64,000 nt of DNA from Sphingomonas azotifigens NBRC 15497 (GTDB lineage: Bacteria > Pseudomonadota > Alphaproteobacteria > Sphingomonadales > Sphingomonadaceae). Below the pieces are notes generated by a model that did no database searches, had not been told where the DNA came from, and saw nothing but the letters and a program-made list of their open reading frames with translations. Positions 33,570 to 41,525 of the stretch are shown one piece after another. The translations under genes were made by a program, and so were the position numbers. The DNA lies in assembly GCF_002091475.1 (NCBI RefSeq), contig NZ_BCTR01000027.1:93631-157630 (forward strand), read 5' to 3'. How positions within the stretch are numbered: the stretch's first letter is position 1; each line of letters starts with the position of its first letter.

Positions 33570-35117
33570 TTGAATAACGTAGAGACATTCACGCTTTCGA
33601 GCATCTTGCAGGCAAACGCCCGGCATTATGGGGAACGGGTCGCCTGGAATTTCGAAGGGCGCACGCTGACTCATGCGGAATATCATGCCCGCGCGCGGCG
33701 TCTTGCTTCTGCCTGGGCGGCGCGCGGTCTGCTGCCGCACGAGCGAGTCGCCGTCATGAGCCGCAACCGGCTGGAGATCTGCGAAGTCTATGCGGCGGGC
33801 GAGGTGGGGGGGTACATCACCGCTACGGTCAGCTTTCGCTTCGCGGCGCCGGAGGTCGAGTATATCGTCCGCGACAGCGCGCCGAAGATCCTGGTGTTCG
33901 AAGAAGAATTCACATCCATGATCGATGGGCTGCGGCCCGCGCTCACCAGCGTCGAGCATTTCGTGTGCATCGGCACCGCGCCGGAATGGGCGGAAAGCTA
34001 TGACGATGTGATGGAATCGGGGAATGCCGCGGTTTCCTATCAACCGCGCGCCAGCGACATCTGCTATATCATCTACACCAGCGGCACGACCGGTCGCCCC
34101 AAGGGCGTGATGCTGACGCACGGTACCAAAGTGAGTGTCGCCAACACCAACAACACGCTCATGGCTGCCGGTCCGGAGGACCGGATGCTGTTGATGATGC
34201 CGATGTTCCATGTGGGGGCGAAAGACGTCTCGCTCGGCCAGAGCTGGCGCGCGGGAACCGTCTTCCTGCACCGCGACTTCAACCCGGAGCGGATCCTGCA
34301 GACCATCCAGGATGAAAAGATCACCATCACCCACATGGCGCCAACGATGATCCAGATGCTGCTCGATCATCCGAAGATCGAGGCGTTCGATCTCAGCAGC
34401 CTGCGCATGATCCTCTATTCGGCGGCGGCGATGCCGGTTGCGCTGTTGCGGCGCGGCCTCGCCTTGCTCGGGCCGGTGTTCCTCCAGATGTATGGCCAGA
34501 CCGAGGGATCGGGGACGGTGTTGCCCATCGAGGCGCATCGCCCCGACGGCGACGAGCGCGACCTGCGCAGGCTCCAGTCGATCGGCATTCCGTTCCCGGG
34601 CGTCGAGATCCGCACGGTGGACGAGGCGGGCGTCGATTGCCCCGTGGGTGCACCGGGCGAAATCCTGCTGCGGGGGCCGATCATGATGCGCGGCTATTGG
34701 AACAATTCGAGCGCGACGATCGAAGCGCTACGCGACGGATGGCTGCACACCGGCGACGTGGGAAAGTTCGACGAGGACGGCTATCTCTACCTCGTCGACC
34801 GCAAGAAAGACATGATCTCGTCCGGCGGCGAGAACATCTATTCGCGCGAGGTGGAAGAGGCGCTCTACCAGCATTCGGCCGTGGCGAACGCCGCCGTCAT
34901 CGGGGTGCCGCACGAAAAATGGGGTGAAGCGGTGCGTGCGGTGATCGAATTGCGCGAAGGGGCAAGCGTGACCGAGGCCGAACTGATCGCGCATTGCCGG
35001 ACCCTGATCGCCGGCTACAAATGCCCAAAATCGATCGTCTTCGTTGCTGACCTTCCCAAGCTGGCGAGCGGCAAGATCAACAAGGTGGAAATCCGCAAGG
35101 AACACGGCCTGGCATAA
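33570..35117 (+). CDS. Acyl-CoA synthetase (AMP-forming)
   Basis: Canonical ANL-superfamily acyl-CoA ligase, 515 residues. The P-loop YTSGTTGRPKG is at 169-179, followed by MYGQTEGSG, the HTGDVGKFDEDGYLYLVDRKKD region and the C-terminal catalytic lysine in LPKLASGKINK. It would activate a fatty-acid-like or cyclic carboxylate with ATP and CoA. TTG 33570 is chosen over ATG 33558, because GGAGG precedes it by 5 nt and overlaps the ATG. It is the only one of the AMP-forming genes here with every core residue intact. Divergent from the amidohydrolase operon. Confidence 0.94.
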   Translation: MNNVETFTLSSILQANARHYGERVAWNFEGRTLTHAEYHARARRLASAWAARGLLPHERVAVMSRNRLEICEVYAAGEVGGYITATVSFRFAAPEVEYIVRDSAPKILVFEEEFTSMIDGLRPALTSVEHFVCIGTAPEWAESYDDVMESGNAAVSYQPRASDICYIIYTSGTTGRPKGVMLTHGTKVSVANTNNTLMAAGPEDRMLLMMPMFHVGAKDVSLGQSWRAGTVFLHRDFNPERILQTIQDEKITITHMAPTMIQMLLDHPKIEAFDLSSLRMILYSAAAMPVALLRRGLALLGPVFLQMYGQTEGSGTVLPIEAHRPDGDERDLRRLQSIGIPFPGVEIRTVDEAGVDCPVGAPGEILLRGPIMMRGYWNNSSATIEALRDGWLHTGDVGKFDEDGYLYLVDRKKDMISSGGENIYSREVEEALYQHSAVANAAVIGVPHEKWGEAVRAVIELREGASVTEAELIAHCRTLIAGYKCPKSIVFVADLPKLASGKINKVEIRKEHGLA

Positions 35118-35139
35118 AGTCGGGCAGGGCCTGCCATTC

Positions 35140-35170
35140 GGCGTCCGGCGGAACGTTCCGGCCGGACGCC
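35140..35170. terminator. Strong hairpin between convergent genes
   Basis: 10-bp inverted repeat GGCGTCCGGC/GCCGGACGCC with an 11-nt loop that includes the palindrome GGAACGTTCC. It lies between the ligase (ends 35117) and the acyl-CoA dehydrogenase (ends 35213, opposite strand), so it probably ends transcription from both sides. Confidence 0.6.
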
Positions 35171-35212
35171 GGTGCCGCTCATTGCGCTGCGGCGCATTTC
35201 CAAAACGGGTTT

Positions 35213-36181
35213 TCAGTCGGTACGCGCCGCGAGATCGGCCCAGAAATGGTCCGCGCCGCGCGCCAGGATGCCTGCCCCCAGCAGATTTGCCCAATAGGCG
35301 TCGCCGCCGAATTCCGAACGCCACGACCACAAGCGGCGGGTAAGCGGGTGCAGGCCAAATTCGTGCGTGAAGCCGATGGCGCCATGCGCCTGGTGCGCAA
35401 TCGCGGTGCCGATGCCCGCCGCCTGGTTTGCGCGGAGCTTCGCGGCGGCAACTTCGAACGCGCCGTCGCCGCGATCGAGCGCCTGTGCCGCACCCATCGC
35501 CGCACAATTTGCGGCGGCCGCCTCGCATGCGAACGTCGCCAGATTTTGCTGGACGGCCTGAAACTTCGCCAGCGTCTTGCCGAATTGCCAGCGTTCGTTG
35601 ACATAGTGCACCGCCATCACGAGCGCTGCATCGAGCGCACCGGCAATCTGCGCGGAGCGCGCGAATGCACCGAGGGCGAAGATGCGTAGCTCGCTCGCCG
35701 CGGCGCGTGCTCCGTCGATGCCGATCACCGTGCGGCTGGCACCCGAGAAGTGCGTCTCCTCCACGAATCGTGCCTGGGAGAGGTCGACGACCACCGACCG
35801 GTCTCCCAGCGGGGCGACGACGAAGTCCGCGCGCGGCCCTGCCACGACACCTGCCAGCGTGCCGGTAAATCGCCCGTTCTCCAAGCGTCCTTCGCTGCGC
35901 GACGCGATCGTTCCCCGGCCGGCAAAGCCGAGATGCGTTCCCGCACCGGCAGCCAGAATGGCTTCGACGAGCGGCGTGGACAGGGCGTGGTGGCCGGCGA
36001 GACGAAAGACGACGAGCGCATCTTGCCAGCTTCCACCGAACCCGCCATCGGCCTCGCGGATCAGCAACGATGGCAGGCCGAGCGCCTCGATCCTGGCCCA
36101 TGCTTCGGCTGCGGGCGTGTCGCGAAGCTCGGCGAACACGCCATTGGCCATGTCGCTCAACATGTTCTGCTGTTCGTTCAT
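35213..36181 (-). CDS. Acyl-CoA dehydrogenase, short subunit
   Basis: Acyl-CoA dehydrogenase-fold protein of 322 residues, shorter than the usual 380. It retains NERWQFGKTLAKFQAVQQNLA and QAHGAIGFTHEFGLHPLTRRLW near the C-terminus. Its ATG overlaps the stop of the next acyl-CoA dehydrogenase by 4 bp (ATGA). Such coupled long/short pairs form alpha2beta2 enzymes in steroid catabolism (ChsE4-ChsE5 and relatives), with active-site parts divided between subunits. It is probably inactive alone. Copies of this type suggest bulky or polycyclic acyl-CoA substrates. Confidence 0.9.
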   Translation of the reverse strand: MNEQQNMLSDMANGVFAELRDTPAAEAWARIEALGLPSLLIREADGGFGGSWQDALVVFRLAGHHALSTPLVEAILAAGAGTHLGFAGRGTIASRSEGRLENGRFTGTLAGVVAGPRADFVVAPLGDRSVVVDLSQARFVEETHFSGASRTVIGIDGARAAASELRIFALGAFARSAQIAGALDAALVMAVHYVNERWQFGKTLAKFQAVQQNLATFACEAAAANCAAMGAAQALDRGDGAFEVAAAKLRANQAAGIGTAIAHQAHGAIGFTHEFGLHPLTRRLWSWRSEFGGDAYWANLLGAGILARGADHFWADLAARTD

Positions 36182-37317
36182 CTCAATCCCAGTCCCCGCG
36201 CGATGATGCCTTTCAGAATCTCGCGCGTGCCGCCGCGCAGCGAGAAGGAGGGGGCGACCTGCAGCAGATGCTCCAGCACCCGGGTGAGGGCCGTGGTGCT
36301 CGCCGGATCGATATCGATCGTCGCCTGGACCAGGCCCGGCATGGCCTGTTCGAAGCTGTTGCCGAGATCCTTGACGATGGTGGCTTCCAGCGCCGGATCC
36401 TCGCCATCGGCGAGCTTCGCGGCCACCGTTGCCGACATCATGCGCAGCGTCCACATGTCTGCGGCGAGGCGCCCGACAAGTTGCCGGACGGCGGGGTCCG
36501 GGCTCTCGCCCACATGCCGCAGCAGTTCGAGGAACAGGGCGGTGGAGGAGAGATAGCGTTCGGGCCCCGATCGCTCCAGCGACAGTTCCGCCGTCGCCTG
36601 CTTCCAGCCTTCGCCCTCGATCCCGGCCAATGCCGTCTCGGGCAGCTCGACGCCGTCGAAAAACACCTCGTTGAAATCATGGCCGCCGGTGAGATCGATG
36701 ATCGGCTTGATGCTCACGCCCGGCGCATCCATCGGGATGACGAATTGGCTCAGCCCTTCGTTGCGCTGCGAGCCTTCCGCGGTACGCACGAGCGCGATCA
36801 TCAGGTGCGAGAAATGCGCGCCGGTCGTCCAGACCTTCTGCCCGTCGATGATCCATCGGTCGCCGCGCTTGCGCGCCTGGGTCCGGACCGAGGCGAGGTC
36901 GGAGCCGGCGTTCGGCTCCGAAAGGCCGATACAGGCGAAGATTGCGCCGCGCGCCATGCCGGGGAGCCAGCGCTGCTTTTCGGTTTCATGGCCGTAGCGC
37001 AGCAGCATTCCACCGGTCTGCCGGTCGGCGATCCAATGCGCACCGACCGGTGCGCCTGCGGCCAGCAGTTCCTCCAGCACCACGTAGCGCTCGAGGTTGG
37101 ACCGCGCATGGCCGCCATATTCCTTCGGCCACGTCATGCCGATCAGACCTTCGGCGCCCAGCCTTGCGCTGAACGCCGGATCGGCCACGGCCCAGCTGTT
37201 CGCGCGTTTGGCGGGATCCGGGTGCCGCGGATGGGCGGCGATGATCGATCGAACCTGCGCACGGATCGACGCGGCATTGTCCGGCCAGGCGATGGGTTGG
37301 GGATGAAACGTCTGCAA
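36178..37317 (-). CDS. Acyl-CoA dehydrogenase, long subunit
   Basis: Acyl-CoA dehydrogenase of 379 residues with FAD/substrate motifs FACIGLSEPNAGSDLAS, KVWTTGAHFSH and the C-terminal SLRGGTREILKGIIARGLGL. It removes two hydrogens from an acyl-CoA and feeds ETF. TTG 37317 is the start; GGAGAC lies 6 nt upstream and no earlier in-frame ATG is near. It overlaps the short-subunit gene by 4 bp. No copy of the shared palindrome is visible in the 133-bp gap upstream, so its promoter may lie in or before the IclR gene. Confidence 0.93.
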   Translation of the reverse strand: MQTFHPQPIAWPDNAASIRAQVRSIIAAHPRHPDPAKRANSWAVADPAFSARLGAEGLIGMTWPKEYGGHARSNLERYVVLEELLAAGAPVGAHWIADRQTGGMLLRYGHETEKQRWLPGMARGAIFACIGLSEPNAGSDLASVRTQARKRGDRWIIDGQKVWTTGAHFSHLMIALVRTAEGSQRNEGLSQFVIPMDAPGVSIKPIIDLTGGHDFNEVFFDGVELPETALAGIEGEGWKQATAELSLERSGPERYLSSTALFLELLRHVGESPDPAVRQLVGRLAADMWTLRMMSATVAAKLADGEDPALEATIVKDLGNSFEQAMPGLVQATIDIDPASTTALTRVLEHLLQVAPSFSLRGGTREILKGIIARGLGLR

Positions 37318-37427
37318 ATGGCGTCTCCGTTGCGTTCGACTTTTTCTGCGGGGTGGGAGACTGGTGACGAGACGAGGATGGGAGCCAGCGGCTGCAAACC
37401 ACGCGGTGCTACGATCGTGATGGGGTG

Positions 37428-37448
37428 GGCCGCCCGGAAAGGACGGCC
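37428..37448. terminator. Hairpin after the IclR gene
   Basis: Stem GGCCGTCC with GGGCGGCC (one mismatch) around a short loop, read on the minus strand right after the IclR stop at 37451. Position fits a terminator; no clear T-run. Confidence 0.4.
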
Positions 37449-37450
37449 GT

Positions 37451-38257
37451 TCAGGCGAGCTTGCGTGCGATTTCCTCGCGCATCACCGTGAGATACTCCT
37501 CGAGATTGTCCTTGAGCTGCTGGGTCCGCCCCGCCAGGCCGAGGACCAGTTCTTCGTTGTTTTCGAGCATCGGCAGGCGCATCGCGATCATCCCGCCGCC
37601 TTTCGTGATCGTGTCGAAGGTGAAGGCCCAGCCGTTCTGTCGCGTCTGCACAACCTGTTCCATCAGCGTCGAGATGCCGACCTGCTGACCGTTGCGACCC
37701 GCCTCGTCGTTGGTGCGGATGACGATCCGCTTGATCTCGGGGTCCGAGAGGCCGGCCAGCAGGGCCAGACCCGTCCCGGAGCGGACCAGCGGACGCCTGG
37801 AACCCTTGACCATGAACAGGCGTACCGGGTTGGGCGACTGGACCACATGGATATATTCCGACCACACCCGGTTCCGTGCAGCGAGCACCACCGACATGCT
37901 GGTGCGTGCATTGATCCGCTCCATCAGTTGCATGAGGCGGCCGTCGCTGATCATCGGACCGTTGATCCAGCTCCCCAGCAGTGCGACTCGCGTCGTCGGC
38001 TTGAACATCCGGCTTTCCGGATTGAACTGGAGATAGCCGAGGACCACCATGCTGCGCAGCAAGATGGAGGTACTCGATTGCGGCATGTGCAACAGGCTGG
38101 AGACTTCCGAAACGGGCGCCTCGCGCCGAAGGATGTCGAACAGTTCCAGTATTTTGAGCACGCGTCCCGCCGATTTGACGACGGGATCGCTCTCATGCTC
38201 GTCGCTGGAAATGACGTTCGTTTCACCCAACGACCGTGAAAGCTGGCTGACGCGCAT
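37451..38257 (-). CDS. IclR family transcriptional regulator
   Basis: IclR-type regulator of 268 residues. The winged helix is at about residues 26-90 (SEVSSLLHMPQSSTSILLRS; LGYLQFNPESRMFKPT), followed by the IclR effector domain (ISTLMEQVVQTRQNGWAF; LGLAGRTQQL). IclR proteins often control aromatic and CoA-linked pathways. Operator copy 9 ends 20 bp from its start codon, so the gene is probably controlled by whatever binds that site, possibly itself. ATG 38257 has AGGAGAG upstream. Confidence 0.92.
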   Translation of the reverse strand: MRVSQLSRSLGETNVISSDEHESDPVVKSAGRVLKILELFDILRREAPVSEVSSLLHMPQSSTSILLRSMVVLGYLQFNPESRMFKPTTRVALLGSWINGPMISDGRLMQLMERINARTSMSVVLAARNRVWSEYIHVVQSPNPVRLFMVKGSRRPLVRSGTGLALLAGLSDPEIKRIVIRTNDEAGRNGQQVGISTLMEQVVQTRQNGWAFTFDTITKGGGMIAMRLPMLENNEELVLGLAGRTQQLKDNLEEYLTVMREEIARKLA

Positions 38258-38276
38258 ATTTCTCTCTCCTGTTTTC

Positions 38277-38296
38277 AACCTATCAGTTGTTTGATA
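38277..38296. promoter_or_regulatory. Shared palindromic operator, copy 9
   Basis: AACCTATCAGTTGTTTGATA, between the divergent IclR gene (38257) and the RibB gene (38360). Symmetric arms AACCTATCA and TGTTTGATA. Confidence 0.58.
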
Positions 38297-38359
38297 AATA
38301 TCAAGGCTCGAGGGGAGGCTGCAGGCGCTGCCATGTCGACCCGCAGGCCAGGAGGCAGG

Positions 38360-39466
38360 ATGTCGGAAAGCGAAGTCCACGCGGCGAAGTCGTCCGCGGA
38401 AGCGATCATCAACGAAGCGCGCAACGGCCGCATGTTCATCCTCATGGACGATGAGGATCGCGAGAATGAAGGTGATCTGGTGATTCCGGCGCAGATGGCG
38501 ACGCCGGATGCCATCAATTTCATGGCGACCCACGGGCGGGGCCTCATCTGCCTTGCGCTTTCGCGCGAGAGGGTATCGCAACTCCAGCTGCCGATGATGA
38601 CCAAGGAGAACAAGTCGCCCCATGAGACGGCGTTCACCGTCTCGATCGAAGCGCGCGAAGGGGTGACGACCGGTATTTCCGCCGCGGACCGTGCCAGAAC
38701 CATCGCCGTTGCGATCAACGCGGCGGGCGGCCCCGAAACCCTTGTCACGCCCGGGCACGTGTTTCCGCTCGTCGCGCGTGACGGCGGCGTGCTGGTGCGC
38801 GCCGGCCATACCGAGGCGGCCGTCGACGTGGCGCGCCTGGCGGGCCTCAATCCGTCCGGCGTGATCTGCGAGATCATGAAAGAGGATGGGACGATGGCGC
38901 GCGGGCCGGACCTCGTCGCTTTCGCCCGCGAGCACAATCTCAAGATCGGCACGATCCGCGATTTGATTGCGCACAGAATGCGGTTCGATCGCCTCATCGA
39001 ACGCGTCGCGCAGTCCGAGTTCGTTTCCGAGTTCGGTGACCGCTGGACGATGGCGGTGTACGAGAGCAAGATCGACGGGACGCGCGCCTATGTCATGCAA
39101 AAAGGCGCAGTGCTGTCCGAGGGAGCAACCCTGGTGCGCGTCCATGTCGCGTCCGCCTTCTACGATCTGCTCGGGGTGCCCGGCCCCCGCCAGGGGCTAA
39201 TCCCGAAGGCGATCAGGCGGATCACCGAACATGGCACCGGCGTCATCCTGGTGCTCTTGCCGCCGGCCAAGACCCACGTTTCGGCGGGCCCGGATGTCAA
39301 CCCGATGGATCGCCGCAGCTACGGTCTCGGTGCGCAGGTGCTGGCAGACCTGGGCATTCACGACATGATCCTGCTGCGCAATCCTTCGGGCCGATCCATT
39401 GGCAGCCTGGGCGGCTATGGCCTCAACATCGTCGGCGAGATGCTGTTTTCGCCCCCGGAGCAGTGA
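38360..39466 (+). CDS. ribB: 3,4-dihydroxy-2-butanone 4-phosphate synthase with degenerate RibA domain
   Basis: 368 residues. The N-terminal RibB domain is complete (FILMDDEDRENEGDLVIPA; THGRGLICLALS; GTTGISA read as GVTTGISAADRA; TPGHVFPL; RAGHTEAAVDVARLAG). It makes the four-carbon precursor of riboflavin from ribulose 5-phosphate. The C-terminal domain has the GTP-cyclohydrolase-II shape (RSYGLGAQVLADLGI; GGYGLNIVGEML) but lacks the zinc cysteines of RibA. Such degenerate fusions are common in alphaproteobacteria. Placement under the catabolic operator suggests flavin supply for the many flavoenzymes here. ATG 38360 follows AGGAGGCAGG. Confidence 0.92.
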   Translation: MSESEVHAAKSSAEAIINEARNGRMFILMDDEDRENEGDLVIPAQMATPDAINFMATHGRGLICLALSRERVSQLQLPMMTKENKSPHETAFTVSIEAREGVTTGISAADRARTIAVAINAAGGPETLVTPGHVFPLVARDGGVLVRAGHTEAAVDVARLAGLNPSGVICEIMKEDGTMARGPDLVAFAREHNLKIGTIRDLIAHRMRFDRLIERVAQSEFVSEFGDRWTMAVYESKIDGTRAYVMQKGAVLSEGATLVRVHVASAFYDLLGVPGPRQGLIPKAIRRITEHGTGVILVLLPPAKTHVSAGPDVNPMDRRSYGLGAQVLADLGIHDMILLRNPSGRSIGSLGGYGLNIVGEMLFSPPEQ

Positions 39467-39568
39467 TGCAGGGGCGCCGCTCGCGAGGATGTGGCTTGGG
39501 GAAGGCGGTGCCGCCGTCTCGTCTCCCCGATCCCGAAATCTCCAGGCCTGCCTGTGGAGCGCGGCCCT

Positions 39569-40375
39569 TCAACGCCCCGTGAACTGCGGCTTCCGCTTGT
39601 CGATAAAGGCGTCCAGCGCCTCGCGATGGTCCGCCGTAGCGTGCGCGAGTGGCTGCATCGCCGCGGAAATGTCCAGCACCCGTTCGAGCGTGCTGTCCTG
39701 GGCGAAGGTCATCAGACGTTTCGTCAGGCGGACCGCCTGGGGCGGGTTCACGGCAATCCGCTTTGCCAATGCCATTGCCGCGTCGAGCAGGTCGGCATCC
39801 TCCACCACCTCGGACACCAGTCCCCAGGCAAGCGCCTTCTCCGCGGAAATCATGTCGCCGGTAAATGCCATTTCGCGCGCGCGCGATTGGCCGATCGCGC
39901 GCGGCAACAGCCATGCGCCCCCGTCTCCCGGGACCAGGCCTACCTTGACGAAGCTTTCGGCAAAGGCTGCACTGCGTCCGGCAATGCGAATGTCGCACAT
40001 GCAGGCAAGGTCGCAGCCGGCGCCAATCGCCGGCCCGTTCACCGCGGCGATGATCGGAACCTCGAGCCGTTCCAGGGCCAGCGGGACGCGCTGGATGCCA
40101 TCGACATACCATTTGCGGTTGTCGATCGGCGCCGCGTTCGCGTTGCCGTCGGGCGCTGCCATCGCTTTCAAATTGCCGCCGGACGAGAAGGCTGATCCCG
40201 CGCCTGTCAGGATGGCGACGCGGACGCTGCCGTCGCCGTTGATCCGGTCGACCGCCGATACCAGTCCAGCCACGATTGCCGGCTCCGACACCGGATTGCG
40301 CAGGTCCGGCATGTTCAGCGTCAGCGTGACGATGGGACCGCTTTGTTCATACAGAAACTCCGGTGCGCCGCTCAT
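39569..40375 (-). CDS. PaaG-like crotonase (probable enoyl-CoA isomerase)
   Basis: Crotonase of 268 residues. Oxyanion segment SAFSSGGNLKAM has Ser in place of the usual Cys/Ala. The hydratase glutamates are replaced by Asp122 (GAGCDLACMCD) and Phe142 (AESFVKVGLVPGDGGAWLLPR), the PaaG-like pattern. Isomerase activity is more likely than hydration. ATG 40375 is preferred to 40381 and 40402 on spacing from GGGGAGAG. Single-gene unit, divergent from the thioesterase with operator copy 10 between, and convergent with ribB. Confidence 0.88.
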   Translation of the reverse strand: MSGAPEFLYEQSGPIVTLTLNMPDLRNPVSEPAIVAGLVSAVDRINGDGSVRVAILTGAGSAFSSGGNLKAMAAPDGNANAAPIDNRKWYVDGIQRVPLALERLEVPIIAAVNGPAIGAGCDLACMCDIRIAGRSAAFAESFVKVGLVPGDGGAWLLPRAIGQSRAREMAFTGDMISAEKALAWGLVSEVVEDADLLDAAMALAKRIAVNPPQAVRLTKRLMTFAQDSTLERVLDISAAMQPLAHATADHREALDAFIDKRKPQFTGR

Positions 40376-40416
40376 GCGCATCTCTCCCCTTGCCCTCGAC
40401 AACCCGATAAACTATC

Positions 40417-40436
40417 TAATGATCGATCGATAAACC
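40417..40436. promoter_or_regulatory. Shared palindromic operator, copy 10
   Basis: TAATGATCGATCGATAAACC; reverse complement GGTTTATCGATCGATCATTA. Centre CGATCG is fully symmetric. It lies between the divergent crotonase (40375) and thioesterase (40483). Confidence 0.58.
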
Positions 40437-40482
40437 GAGCGGCGGTTGCTGTCTACGCCGCGTCTCAGCTTGAGATCTGGCG

Positions 40483-41385
40483 ATGAAGCATCAGACGGGG
40501 GAGGCGTCGGCCGACCTGACCGAACTGCTCCAGCTCCGCCCGGCCGGTGCCGATGCGTGGCACTCCGTCTCCAACGACTCGAACGCGGGTGGTGAGGTTT
40601 TCGGTGGCCAGTATCTGGCCTTGGCCGTGAAGGCGGCCATGCTGAGTGCGCCTGGCCGCATGCCGCATATGCTCTCCGCCTTCTTTCTTCGCGGCGCCCG
40701 CGCGTCGGCGCCGGTTCTGTATCGTGTCGAGCGGACCCGGGACGGCCGCGGCTTTGCCCATCGGCGGGTGAGCGCATGGCAGGCCGGCCAGGAAGCCTTT
40801 CGTGCGGAGGTCAGTTTTCATGAATGGGAAGCGGGCCAGCCGGCGCACGCAACCCCCGCGCCGTCGATGCCGCCCCTCGCGGCGCTGCGATCGCATCGCC
40901 AATGTGTGCTCGATCGGGCGGACGAGCTCGACCCGTTGATCGTGCGGCGCGTGGCCAACAGGGTCGCGGCGGAGATCTATTTTGCCGACCCCGAGGAGGG
41001 ACTTGGCAAGCCCGGCGGCAGCCCGAAAAGTACCGCCTGGCTGCGCCCTGTGCCGCCGCCGGGCGACGGAGACGCGATCGGCTATTATGCCACCCTGGCC
41101 TATGTGACGGACGCCTGCGCCAATTTCGCCGGCCGGATCATGCACGCCCCCCAGCTACACGACGGCAGCTTGGCCTCGGTGTCGCTCAACCATGCGATCT
41201 GGTTTCACCGTCCGCCGCAGCGAATCGATCGGCTGCTCTACGCCGTTGAAAGTCCGTTTGCCGGGGGAGGCTTGGGGTTCAATCGCGGAACGCTGTTCGA
41301 CGAAGAGGGCGCCGTTCTCGCGTCGGTGACCCAGGAAGCACTGATCCGGCGGCGGCCGGCGGATGACCATCCGTCCCAGTCCTGA
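40483..41385 (+). CDS. Acyl-CoA thioesterase II (TesB-like)
   Basis: Double-hotdog thioesterase of 300 residues. N-terminal half: NAGGEVFGGQYLALAVKAAM and SAFFLRGARASAPVLYRVERTRDGRGFAHRRV. C-terminal half: AYVTDACANFAGRIM, SLNHAIWFHRPPQRIDRLLYAVES, and GLGFNRGTLFDEEGAVLASVTQEALIR. It hydrolyses acyl-CoA to acid and CoA, possibly relieving CoA trapping by dead-end intermediates. Single-gene unit, convergent with the P450 across about 140 bases that hold no gene I can support. Confidence 0.92.
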   Translation: MKHQTGEASADLTELLQLRPAGADAWHSVSNDSNAGGEVFGGQYLALAVKAAMLSAPGRMPHMLSAFFLRGARASAPVLYRVERTRDGRGFAHRRVSAWQAGQEAFRAEVSFHEWEAGQPAHATPAPSMPPLAALRSHRQCVLDRADELDPLIVRRVANRVAAEIYFADPEEGLGKPGGSPKSTAWLRPVPPPGDGDAIGYYATLAYVTDACANFAGRIMHAPQLHDGSLASVSLNHAIWFHRPPQRIDRLLYAVESPFAGGGLGFNRGTLFDEEGAVLASVTQEALIRRRPADDHPSQS

Positions 41386-41525
41386 TGGTTGCAGCCACGC
41401 CCCCGGTGTTCGTCGGTCCGCCCCAGCATGGCGATGCGCCCCTCGCCGGCGCCGATGCACTTCCGGCGACCGCGCGCGCCGGGGCCGCCGCATGAAGGCG
41501 AGCGGTGCCGTGGCTGCCGGATGGT

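Noticed and set aside
41386..41525. Possible small gene between thioesterase and P450
   Set aside because: Arg-rich frames on both strands with no motif or ribosome site; treated as non-coding.
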